A stretch of DNA of 64,000 nt, from the NCBI RefSeq assembly GCF_051912845.1, contig NZ_JBNCBU010000002.1:62001-126000 (forward strand). The letters run 5' to 3'. The position numbers and the translations under genes were made by a program. This DNA is from Tsuneonella sediminis (GTDB taxonomy: Bacteria; Pseudomonadota; Alphaproteobacteria; Sphingomonadales; Sphingomonadaceae). The notes below the pieces were generated by a model. It made no database searches and was not told where the DNA came from. It saw nothing but the letters and a program-made list of their open reading frames with translations. Shown here in pieces: positions 8,275 to 16,195 of this stretch (position 1 is the stretch's first letter; the number at the start of each line of letters is the position of its first letter).

Positions 8275-8642
8275 TGCTAGCTCCTTTGTTCTGCCTGAAG
8301 GCTGTTCTGCCTGTCGGCGTCGGCGGCCTCCAAGGTGTTCGAGCAGCTCTCGAACCACCGCCAGACGTGCAAAGCTCGGCACCATGACGGGCGAGCTTTG
8401 TTAACCAACCAGCAAGGTTGGAGACCGTTCCAAGATCGTGCTTCCCCCTCGCGAAGCGACCCTTCCGAGCGGACGTCCGGCGCGCCAACTCGGGATCGCG
8501 CAGCTGCCTGAGCCGACGTTGGCATCAGCCAGGCTCGCCGCTCCGGACGCTGCGATGCAGCGAGACTGAATCGGACAAGGCGGAACGGCGAGGATCGAGG
8601 CGTGAGCGGTATTCCGGGGGGACGAACGAAGCGTTACGAGAT
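8275..8642. other. Gene-free spacer between M23 peptidase and lipoprotein
   Basis: A 368-base stretch with no convincing coding frame on either strand. It contains two neighbouring stem-loops (8370-8421) and must hold the promoter of the minus-strand lipoprotein gene. No clear -35/-10 pair could be assigned. Confidence 0.5.
8370..8421. repeat. Two adjacent stem-loops in the spacer after the Tad operon
   Basis: CAAAGCTCG (8370-8378) pairs perfectly with CGAGCTTTG (8392-8400) around a 13-base loop, and CCAACC (8405-8410) pairs with GGTTGG (8416-8421) around five bases. Neither has a good T-tract on the minus strand. They may be 3' processing or weak termination structures of the Tad/M23 transcript, or part of the leader of the lipoprotein gene. 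Confidence 0.5.
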
Positions 8643-9335
8643 CTAGAAGCGAGGCGGGATCGCAATGCCGTTGTGGCGCATCTCGTAATGGAGATGCGGT
8701 CCGGTCGAGCGGCCTGTGGATCCGACATAGCCGATCACCTCGCCTCGCCGAACTTCGTTGCCTGGCGAAACAGTGATTTTCGAAAGATGACCAAAGCGGG
8801 TTTCCAGGCCACCCTTGTGCGCCAACCGAACGGCAAGACCGTAACCGCCATTCCAGCCGGCCAGTTCCACGAGGCCATCCATCGTCGCAACGACCGGTGA
8901 ACCGAGCGGAGCGGCGAGGTCGACCCCGGAATGCATTCGGACACCACCCAGGACGGGATGCGAGCGCCTTCCAAAGCCGCTCGTGATAGCTGCGCGGGAT
9001 ACCGGCATACCGGTTCGGAAACCGCCTGCCGCAGGAATTTGGGAAGACGCAATCGGCGACGTCGAAAAGGTGGAAATCCCAGCCATGTCGGAAAATGACG
9101 ATTTGCCCGAGTAGACCGCCCGGCCCTCGAGGTCGAGCGCTCGCCCGACGCGAACGTTGACGGGGCGTTCGCCCGAGCCTTCAGCAGAGGGAGCCTCGTG
9201 ATCAATCGCGGCACCGAGTTCGTTGGCGTGCACGGCAGTCGGCAGCTGTGCGATAGATGCGAGAATGAATGCCGCGGCCGCCAGATTGCGCGCCGATGCG
9301 CACCAGTGGTATCCGACGTTCGCGCGGTTATTCAT
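8643..9335 (-). CDS. M23 family metallopeptidase at the end of the Tad operon
   Basis: A 230-residue exported protein: hydrophobic N-terminal segment (about 18-36), a linker, then a complete M23/LytM domain. Zinc and catalytic residues are all present: His135 and Asp139 in HSGVD, His183 in FGHL, and His214/His216 in PHLHYE. Such enzymes cleave peptidoglycan cross-bridges or stems in the periplasm. Its start overlaps the end of cpaA by eight bases, so it is very probably translated with the pilus genes. A role in opening the cell wall for the pilus is an inference from position. Confidence 0.92.
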   Translation of the reverse strand: MNNRANVGYHWCASARNLAAAAFILASIAQLPTAVHANELGAAIDHEAPSAEGSGERPVNVRVGRALDLEGRAVYSGKSSFSDMAGISTFSTSPIASSQIPAAGGFRTGMPVSRAAITSGFGRRSHPVLGGVRMHSGVDLAAPLGSPVVATMDGLVELAGWNGGYGLAVRLAHKGGLETRFGHLSKITVSPGNEVRRGEVIGYVGSTGRSTGPHLHYEMRHNGIAIPPRF

Positions 9336-9789
9336 ACATCACCCGCGTCGCCACGACGCCGACTGCGATTGCGAGGCCAAAGGGCACCTGCCCGAACTTT
9401 CCCTTCCGGCTTTCGTCGAGCGCACGCCGGGCCCGCATTACCGAGAACCAGAACGCCACGAGGATGAGGCCGGCAAGCGAGACCGCGAACAGCAACTCGA
9501 AACCCTGCTGAATCGGCATCCATGCCGCACACGCGGCGTAGAACTTGCCGTCGCCTCCGCCGACAAGCCCGAAACGAAACAAGATGCCCCCCACCACCAA
9601 CGCGATCATCGCGTGAGCGGCTGCCCATGGAACCGCCCCGATTCCGCTCGTGAGATAGAGAAACAATATGCCCGAGATCGCGGTCGATGCGGAGAGCCAG
9701 TTGGGCAACCTGCGGCTCGTCACATCCAGCCAGGCGGCGCACAACGCGCATCCCGCTAGGACGACCGTACCGGCGAGGAATGGCGTCAT
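9328..9789 (-). CDS. cpaA: Tad prepilin peptidase (A24 family)
   Basis: A 153-residue polytopic protein with the two catalytic aspartates of type IV prepilin peptidases: Asp22 in WLDVTSRRLPNW and Asp80 in the GGGDGK motif. CpaA/TadV cleaves the Flp pilin and the TadE-like pseudopilins at the inner membrane. It overlaps tadD upstream (ATGA) and the M23 gene downstream. Methylase domains of the larger PilD type are absent, as usual for Tad systems. Confidence 0.93.
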   Translation of the reverse strand: MTPFLAGTVVLAGCALCAAWLDVTSRRLPNWLSASTAISGILFLYLTSGIGAVPWAAAHAMIALVVGGILFRFGLVGGGDGKFYAACAAWMPIQQGFELLFAVSLAGLILVAFWFSVMRARRALDESRKGKFGQVPFGLAIAVGVVATRVMYE

Positions 9790-10475
9790 TTTTTCGTCAC
9801 GGACGCCAGATTGATGCGCACCGGATACGTGGGGTGCGCTTCGATGCTCACGAAACGCGGGTTGTGGCGGCGCCCGTCGCTCGCCGCATGCTGATGCTCG
9901 TTTCCGGCGGTCCGAATGGCGATCTCGCGGGGCGAAATTCGGCTCATCGCCGTCGCTGCTACAGGCGAAGTGACGCGTACCACGCCCGGACCGGCACGAA
10001 TGATCCGGTCAACCGGAGTCGCGGTCGCAATCGCTTCCCCGCTTGTTTCGCCGTCGGCGAAGGGGACCGGTGGCACCGAGGTTCGCTCGAGGCGAGCCAG
10101 CGCCGCCTCACGGCTTCGATAATACCGCGACAGATTGGCAGCATATTTCGGTTCTGCCGGATCGATGGCGATTGCCTGCTGGAAGAACCGCTCCGAGAGG
10201 TCGCCGCGCCCTAGCATCGAATATGCCACCCCCATCATGTTGGCGGCCTCCGCGATCGTTGTCGGATCCTCTTTCGCGACCTGCAACGCGACGATCGCGA
10301 GCCCTGGGCGACCGGCTCTCAAATGCTCGCGGGCCTCTGCAAGCGCGATCTCCGGTTGCGCAGCCTGGCTCGCGAGGCCCACGGGTTGAACCTCGAGCTT
10401 TGCAGCGTGCCCGAAGATCGAATGGCACCCCCCAAGCGTTGAGGCCAAGATGACCGCTGCGACGAACCTCTTCAT
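9786..10475 (-). CDS. tadD: TadD-like TPR lipoprotein
   Basis: A 229-residue protein with a lipobox (STLGGC, Cys17) followed by tetratricopeptide-type helices (EALAEAREHLRAG, AEAANMMGVAYSMLGRGDLSERFFQQAIAIDP, with Pro at the repeat ends) and a long low-complexity tail. TadD proteins are TPR lipoproteins that support secretin or pilus assembly. The start at 10475 was chosen because a GGGGGA ribosome site and the lipobox fit it. Located between tadC and cpaA in the operon. Confidence 0.85.
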   Translation of the reverse strand: MKRFVAAVILASTLGGCHSIFGHAAKLEVQPVGLASQAAQPEIALAEAREHLRAGRPGLAIVALQVAKEDPTTIAEAANMMGVAYSMLGRGDLSERFFQQAIAIDPAEPKYAANLSRYYRSREAALARLERTSVPPVPFADGETSGEAIATATPVDRIIRAGPGVVRVTSPVAATAMSRISPREIAIRTAGNEHQHAASDGRRHNPRFVSIEAHPTYPVRINLASVTKK

Positions 10476-10497
10476 GATCAATCCCCCCATTTCCTGT

Positions 10498-11475
10498 TCA
10501 TTGAGTGAGCATGGGAATAATTTCGCGTACGAACCTGATCGCGGCCGGCAGCATCAAAACGCCGATCATCGTGGGCAGCATGAACATCACCAGCGGTATC
10601 GAGATGAGGACAGGCAAGCGGTGCGCTTTCTCTTCGGCTCGCATCCGGCGGCGCTCGCGCATTTCCGAAGCATAGACCCGCAAAGTCGCCGAAACACTCG
10701 TGCCCAACTTGTCGGACTGGATGAGCAGCGTCGCGAAGGATCTTATCTCGTCGACCCCGGCGGTATCGGCAAGGCGCCGGAAGGCATCTTCGCGACTTGC
10801 TCCAGCGCGTAATTGAAGCGTCGAAACGGAAAGCATTTCGGCGACCAGCGGGTGGGAATCCACCATCTCGCGCCCAACGCGGTCCATCGCCGCTTCGATC
10901 CCGAGGCCCGCTTCCACGCAAACCAGCATGAGGTCGAGGCAGTCCGGGAAGCCGTTGACGATCGCCTCCCGTCTGCGGTCGGCCTTTGCCCGGATAAACA
11001 GGTTGGGCAGGTAAAGGCCAAGCAGGGCGAGAAGAGAGCCGATGATATAGACCTTGAGGAACGACGGCGGCTCGCCCTCGCCGGAAAAAGCCAGGAAGAC
11101 GTACCCAAGCGGAAGGAGGACCACGAGCGCGAGGCGTACAAGGGTGTAGATCCGCGGAGCGGACGGTGCCCGATATCCCGCCGCGACGAGCTGGTCGCGA
11201 AGGCGATCGCTCTTGGTGTCGCCGAGATTCAAGCCGGCCCGCTCAATGGTGTCGGCGAGCCTCGCCCACTTGGTATCGTTCGAAGCCCGCAGGCTTTCGC
11301 CCTCGCCTCCATGCACCACCAGGTTAGCCGTCGTCAGTTGGCGTAGTTCCTTGCGAACGGCAGCCCGCCGCGACACGAGCGCCATCACTGCAAAGGCTGC
11401 AACCACGACGAGCCCGAATACGAGGATGAGGATCGCGAGACGGGCAATGCTGTTGGTAACGGCGAGTTCGAACAT
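10498..11475 (-). CDS. tadC: Tad pilus inner membrane platform protein TadC
   Basis: A 325-residue T2SSF-domain protein with an N-terminal helix, two middle helices and a C-terminal hydrophobic segment. The family-type helix DCLDLMLVCVEAGLGIEAAMDRV and GTSVSATLRVYASEMRERRRMRAEEKA are visible. TadC pairs with TadB as the inner membrane platform that transmits force from the CpaF ATPase. It begins four bases after tadB ends. Confidence 0.94.
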   Translation of the reverse strand: MFELAVTNSIARLAILILVFGLVVVAAFAVMALVSRRAAVRKELRQLTTANLVVHGGEGESLRASNDTKWARLADTIERAGLNLGDTKSDRLRDQLVAAGYRAPSAPRIYTLVRLALVVLLPLGYVFLAFSGEGEPPSFLKVYIIGSLLALLGLYLPNLFIRAKADRRREAIVNGFPDCLDLMLVCVEAGLGIEAAMDRVGREMVDSHPLVAEMLSVSTLQLRAGASREDAFRRLADTAGVDEIRSFATLLIQSDKLGTSVSATLRVYASEMRERRRMRAEEKAHRLPVLISIPLVMFMLPTMIGVLMLPAAIRFVREIIPMLTQ

Positions 11476-11478
11476 CGA

Positions 11479-12480
11479 TCAGACCTTCAGATCCACCATC
11501 TTCCTGATCATCACGAAACCGATCAGGTAGACGAACAGCAACATGGGAAAGCCGATGACGAAAATCGGGTCGGTCGCGACGTCCAGATAGAACCCGGGAT
11601 TGACGAGAAACATCCCTACGAACGTCAGGACAGGCAGCACGGTCAGCATCAAACCAGTCATCCGGCCTTCGGAGCTGAGCGCTCGAACCTTCATGTAGAG
11701 GCTCGCCCTCGAGCGGATGACATCCGACAGATTCTGCAGGATTTCGGCAAGGTTGCCGCCCGTCTCGAACTGGACGGACAGGGAGACCACGAACATGCGC
11801 ATGTCATCGAGGTCCCATCGCTCGGCCATGTCTTCGAGCGCTTCGGACAATTCAGCACCGTAGGCGACCTCGTCGGCGACCATGCCGAATTCGCTGCCGA
11901 TAGGGTCTTCCATCTCGTGGGTCAGCAGTTCGATCGCAGAGGCGATCGGATGGCCCGATCGCAAAGCCCGCACGAACACGTCGAGCGCAATCGGGAACTG
12001 TTCCTCGATCCGCTTGCGGCGACGCTGCGAGATGGAATTGATGATCAGCAGCGGCAGTCCGATCGCAGCCGCAAATGCGAGCGCGACCGTCATCTGGAGA
12101 ACGCCCAGATCCAGCGGGAAACCGCTCGCCCGCGCACCCAGAAGGAGAAAGGCGCACATGAGAAGGAAGAGCCCGCCCATCGCCGCCATGATCTGAGGCG
12201 GCGTGAATGGAAGTGCCGATGCCATCAGCATTCGCTGGAAGGCCTGCAACCGCGATGCCAGGAATGGCGGCATTCCTGCAAATTGTTGCGGCACGTTCTT
12301 GCGAAGTCGGGCGACGACCTGTTCACGTGTCCCCCCCTGCCGGATCATCCTGAGCCGAAGGTTCACGGCCCCGGACTCGGCACGGCGTCGCCAGACACCC
12401 CCGACGATGAATTGTGCGAGCAGGAACACCGACGCAAAGATTGCCGACAGGATCAGGATCTTGATCAGGGCGTCCTGCAT
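11479..12480 (-). CDS. tadB: Tad pilus inner membrane platform protein TadB
   Basis: A 333-residue T2SSF-domain protein with an N-terminal helix, a central pair of helices and a C-terminal hydrophobic segment (PVLTFVGMFLVNPGFYL). The motif FPIALDVFVRALRSGHPIAS with FETGGNLAEILQNLSDVIRSR is typical of TadB. Together with TadC it forms the inner membrane platform of the Flp pilus machine. It follows cpaF by one base. Confidence 0.95.
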   Translation of the reverse strand: MQDALIKILILSAIFASVFLLAQFIVGGVWRRRAESGAVNLRLRMIRQGGTREQVVARLRKNVPQQFAGMPPFLASRLQAFQRMLMASALPFTPPQIMAAMGGLFLLMCAFLLLGARASGFPLDLGVLQMTVALAFAAAIGLPLLIINSISQRRRKRIEEQFPIALDVFVRALRSGHPIASAIELLTHEMEDPIGSEFGMVADEVAYGAELSEALEDMAERWDLDDMRMFVVSLSVQFETGGNLAEILQNLSDVIRSRASLYMKVRALSSEGRMTGLMLTVLPVLTFVGMFLVNPGFYLDVATDPIFVIGFPMLLFVYLIGFVMIRKMVDLKV

Positions 12481-12481
12481 G

Positions 12482-13867
12482 TCAAATCCTCAGATCCGGC
12501 CTGAACAGATCGCTGGGCAGTTCGATGCCATGCGACGTCGCGTCCGAAAGGAACTTGGGCCGAATTCCCGTCGCCTCGAAGTGTCCGATGATGAAGTTGT
12601 CCTGATCGCGTCCGCTCGTCTTGAAGCGGAAGATTTCCTGCAAGGAGATCGTATCGCCTTCCATGCCGACAATTTCGGAAATGCTCATGACCCGGCGTCG
12701 CCCGTCCGTGAGGCGCCCCACCTGCACCACGACATTGATCGCAGAGGCAATCTGGGCCCGGGCCGAGCGGGACGAAATTTCAACTCCGCTCATGCCGATC
12801 ATCTGTTCCACACGGGCCAGCGCATCCCGCGGGGTGTTGGCGTGCACGGTCGTCATCGAGCCATCGTGACCGGTGTTCATCGCCTGAAGCATGTCGAAGG
12901 CTTCACCGGCACGGACCTCGCCCACGATGATGCGATCGGGGCGCATGCGAAGCGCATTCTTCACCAGGTCCCTCTGGGTGACCTCGCCTTTTCCCTCGAT
13001 GTTCGGGGGCCGAGTCTCGAGACGGGCAGTATGTTCCTGCTGCAGCTGAAGTTCGGCAGAGTCTTCGATCGTGACAATCCGTTCTCTCTCGTCGATGAAC
13101 GAGCTCATGGCATTGAGCAGGGTCGTTTTGCCTGACCCTGTACCACCCGAAATCAGGACGTTCCGGCGGCTTCGGACGATTGCGCCGAGCACCTGGGCCA
13201 TGGCTTCGGGGATGCTCCCGAGTTCGATGAGGCGCTGGATGCCGATGGGCTGCTTCGCGAACTTCCTGATCGAGAGCAGCGATCCGTCGATGGCCAATGG
13301 TGCGACGATCGCATTGACGCGCGAACCGTCGGCCAGCCGTGCATCGACAAATGGCGATGACTCGTCGATCCTGCGACCGACCGCACTAACGATCTTCTGA
13401 ATTATCCTCAGGAGGTGGCGTTCGTCCTGAAAACGGGTCGCGACCCTTTCCAGGAGGCCGTGTCGCTCGACGAACACCGTTTCGTGGCCATTGACCAGAA
13501 TGTCGGTAATGGTCTCATCTTTGAGCAATGGCTCGAGCGGTCCAAGCCCGAGAAGCTCGTCGAGCACGTCGAGAACCAGAGCAGTTTTTTCCCGCAGATT
13601 GATCGGCTCACGCCTCGCTTCGAGAAGTTCTCCGACGATTTCGGCGATCTCCGCCTGGATCTGCTCGCGCGTAAGAGTCTCCAGGGCCGCCAGGTTGATC
13701 CGATCCAAGAGCGACCGATGGATCGATACCTTGAGGTCGACCATCCGGTCGAGTTCCACTCTCTCTTGCGGTATCGCCAGGACTGTCTTCTCGGCATCGT
13801 CCGCGATGATCGAACCTGTGTCTCCCGGCGACGGTTCGTCGGATCTCTTGACGCTCCAGAGTGTCAT
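12482..13867 (-). CDS. cpaF: Tad pilus assembly ATPase CpaF/TadA
   Basis: A 461-residue secretion ATPase of the VirB11/PulE superfamily. The Walker A motif is ISGGTGSGKTTLLNAM, the Walker B region RPDRIIVGEVRAGEAFDMLQ, and the His box is NTGHDGSMTTVHANTPRDAL. It powers Flp pilus extension and retraction at the cytoplasmic face. The N-terminal ~120 residues form the usual helical domain. The start overlaps the cpaE stop (ATGA). Confidence 0.97.
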   Translation of the reverse strand: MTLWSVKRSDEPSPGDTGSIIADDAEKTVLAIPQERVELDRMVDLKVSIHRSLLDRINLAALETLTREQIQAEIAEIVGELLEARREPINLREKTALVLDVLDELLGLGPLEPLLKDETITDILVNGHETVFVERHGLLERVATRFQDERHLLRIIQKIVSAVGRRIDESSPFVDARLADGSRVNAIVAPLAIDGSLLSIRKFAKQPIGIQRLIELGSIPEAMAQVLGAIVRSRRNVLISGGTGSGKTTLLNAMSSFIDERERIVTIEDSAELQLQQEHTARLETRPPNIEGKGEVTQRDLVKNALRMRPDRIIVGEVRAGEAFDMLQAMNTGHDGSMTTVHANTPRDALARVEQMIGMSGVEISSRSARAQIASAINVVVQVGRLTDGRRRVMSISEIVGMEGDTISLQEIFRFKTSGRDQDNFIIGHFEATGIRPKFLSDATSHGIELPSDLFRPDLRI

Positions 13868-15060
13868 GTGTCAGCCCTCCAATCTTCGATGAGATTGCGA
13901 GCGAGCGCCTCGATATCTGCTGCAAACTTGCTTTTCCGATGGGCTTCCCAGGCGAGCAGGCCCTGGTCCTGTGAACTGGACAGGACGTTGGGTTCGGCGT
14001 GAAGCGTCGCGTAAACCGTATGGCCGAGTGCTCTCTTGACCTCATCCACGCCGATCATCGGGAACAGGCGGCGCTCTACCCGATTGACCACAACTCGAAC
14101 CCGCTCGCGGGAAATGCCAACGGTATCGAAAAGTTCGAGCCGGCGCTTGGCCTGCCGGAGTCCGGATATGGTCAGCTCGGTCACGAGCAGGATATCCGTT
14201 GCAGATAGCGCAGCTGAAAGCGTCCAGTTGGTCCAGTTGGCCGGGAGGTCGATGATGACGCTGTCGTATTCCTGTCGGGCGATCCGAAGGAGGTGCAGCA
14301 GATGGTCGACGTCGACACTTTCGAGCGGCGCTATGGAATCGGGGGCTGCAATCAGGTCGAATCCCCGCCCCGTGTCGACCGTCGCGCTTGACAGGAATTC
14401 CGCGTCGAGGCGGGCGCCTGCCTCGAGCAGGCCCATCACGCTCGTGGTCGCCAGGGCTCCGAGCGAGGCCGCCACGTTGCCGAACTGAATGTCCAGATCG
14501 ACGAGGCAAGCTCCGGCCTTCGTATTCTTCAGATGGGACAAGGCCGAAGCGAGGTGGGTTGCGACAGTTGTGGCACCTGACCCGCCCGTGCTCCTGACGA
14601 CTGCAACCAATGGCGCGAGGGGCGTTTGTGAAACGGCCTCGTTTCGCATCCTGGCAGAGAGGTCGCATAGCTGGTTGACCAGATCGTCATAATCGAAGGG
14701 CAACGTGCATACGTCGTTGACACCTTGGCGAACCAGTGTGCGCACCGCGGTGACGCCCGCATCATGCAGCGCCACGATCAGCGGCAGCGACGGCCGTGCC
14801 GATCGGACCTGGCCAATCCGGCGCAAGGATTCCGGATCGTCCGGATCGACTTGCATGACCAGGACGCTCGCCTCGGCGATCACTTCCGCCGGCACTCGGT
14901 CCTGCGGGGGAAGCGACACGCACCTGAACTGGGCGAGCTGGCGAGAGCCGGCAGCCTCGCGAAGGCGCTCGATCTCGGTTGAACTGGCAACGATGCAGAT
15001 GTCATCCGGCAAGCCGATCGCCATTGTCTTGCTCAATCCGAAGGCGGTTTCATTGCCCAT
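13864..15060 (-). CDS. cpaE: Tad pilus assembly protein CpaE/TadZ
   Basis: A 398-residue protein with an N-terminal receiver-like region (about 20-130, with LVMQVDPDD and PSLPLIVALHDAG) and a MinD/ParA-type ATPase domain. The P-loop is atypical, GGSGATTVATHLA, lacking the lysine of the usual KGGxGKTT, as is common in CpaE. It localises the Tad machine to a cell pole in characterised systems. An alternative start is Met13 at 15024. Confidence 0.92.
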   Translation of the reverse strand: MGNETAFGLSKTMAIGLPDDICIVASSTEIERLREAAGSRQLAQFRCVSLPPQDRVPAEVIAEASVLVMQVDPDDPESLRRIGQVRSARPSLPLIVALHDAGVTAVRTLVRQGVNDVCTLPFDYDDLVNQLCDLSARMRNEAVSQTPLAPLVAVVRSTGGSGATTVATHLASALSHLKNTKAGACLVDLDIQFGNVAASLGALATTSVMGLLEAGARLDAEFLSSATVDTGRGFDLIAAPDSIAPLESVDVDHLLHLLRIARQEYDSVIIDLPANWTNWTLSAALSATDILLVTELTISGLRQAKRRLELFDTVGISRERVRVVVNRVERRLFPMIGVDEVKRALGHTVYATLHAEPNVLSSSQDQGLLAWEAHRKSKFAADIEALARNLIEDWRADT

Positions 15061-15068
15061 GCGACTGC

Positions 15069-15695
15069 CTAGTTGCCGATGGCGCCGACACCGTCCTCGA
15101 GCGTCAGCGTATAGTTGAAGTCGGGAAGACCAATCGTCCCTCCAAATGGAGAGAGGATGATCGGCGAGTATTGCGCACCGGCCACCCGGACGGTCACGAA
15201 GGGAGCGATTTCCGGCTTGTCGGGATCGCCGGCGTATCCGATGCCCGATCCCCGGTAGATGACCTGGACGGATCCTTCTTCGATCTGCGGTGCAAACACG
15301 CGCATGCGGTCGATGATGGCCTGCATTGCGTCGGAATCGCGCGTCTGATCGGTCAGGCAGTTGCCCGTGCAGGCACAGGTCGCAGAGCCCTTGGTGCAGG
15401 TTGTCTCTGCGAGCGCATTGGCGCAGATCCTGTCTCCATACTTGAGGGCTGCCACGCCCGGGCAGCTGGTGTTTCCGACATACGTCTGGGTCTTGAGACC
15501 ACTGGCTGCGACGTTGGTCGTTATCGCGTAGCGCGCGCCCATCTGCGTCGCTTTCTCGTACTCGTTGATGACCCACGCGTACCGACCGACGTCGATCGTC
15601 CCGAGCAGCATCAGGAGAGCTGCCGGCAGAATAAGAGCGAACTCGGCGGCGCCGGCTCCGCTCGTGTCGGAAAGGAAGCGGGGGACGAGGCTCAT
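15069..15695 (-). CDS. TadE-like pseudopilin with a six-cysteine loop
   Basis: A 208-residue TadE-type protein: a short cytoplasmic leader, the AAEFALILPAALLMLLGTID helix with the conserved E-F after the processing site, then a periplasmic domain. Cysteines at 78, 91, 100, 107, 109 and 113 are clustered in a ~35-residue segment, suggesting a disulfide-stabilised loop. TadE/F proteins are minor pilins processed by CpaA. It overlaps the second tadE-like gene by four bases (ATGA). Confidence 0.88.
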   Translation of the reverse strand: MSLVPRFLSDTSGAGAAEFALILPAALLMLLGTIDVGRYAWVINEYEKATQMGARYAITTNVAASGLKTQTYVGNTSCPGVAALKYGDRICANALAETTCTKGSATCACTGNCLTDQTRDSDAMQAIIDRMRVFAPQIEEGSVQVIYRGSGIGYAGDPDKPEIAPFVTVRVAGAQYSPIILSPFGGTIGLPDFNYTLTLEDGVGAIGN

Positions 15696-16195
15696 ATCCC
15701 TGTCACCGCCGCGCTCGATTCCGCGCTGATCTGGATGCTCGAGGTTATCGCGCCGAGCGCCTCGAACAGCGATGGGTACTGGACCGAGCCGGACGATACG
15801 ATCACGATCGGTCCGGCCTGGTCGTACTGCGAGTAGATGCCGCTGTTCATGAATTCGCCGCAGCGCATGTCGATGCCGACCCCGGAAGCGGACCAGTTAG
15901 GGACCTTCGGACCGGCACCAGCCGACACGGGGAGGCCCGTGCTCGTTACCGCCTGGATGTCGGCATAGACGGTCGAATCCTCGATCGCGTTGCCGGAAGA
16001 ATCGCACAGCATGTGGACGTCGAGCCGGGCCGCGTACCGCGCCCCATCGCGGACGGCCTTCACGAGCTTGTGTTCGGTCCAGAAGAAATGCCCGGCCTCC
16101 AGCCCCCCGAACATCAGGACGAGCATCATCGGCAACGCGAGCGCGAACTCGACCGCCGAAGACCCCCTGGGGTCGATGAGGAACCCGCGGATCAT
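15692..16195 (-). CDS. tadE: TadE-like pseudopilin
   Basis: A 167-residue protein with the TadE signature near the N-terminus (SSAVEFALALPMMLVLMFGG) and a small exported domain. It is probably a minor pilin or assembly factor of the Flp pilus, cleaved by CpaA. It starts at ATG 16195, overlapping the tadG stop. The two neighbouring TadE-like genes share the N-terminal plan but differ in their exported parts. Confidence 0.9.
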   Translation of the reverse strand: MIRGFLIDPRGSSAVEFALALPMMLVLMFGGLEAGHFFWTEHKLVKAVRDGARYAARLDVHMLCDSSGNAIEDSTVYADIQAVTSTGLPVSAGAGPKVPNWSASGVGIDMRCGEFMNSGIYSQYDQAGPIVIVSSGSVQYPSLFEALGAITSSIQISAESSAAVTGI

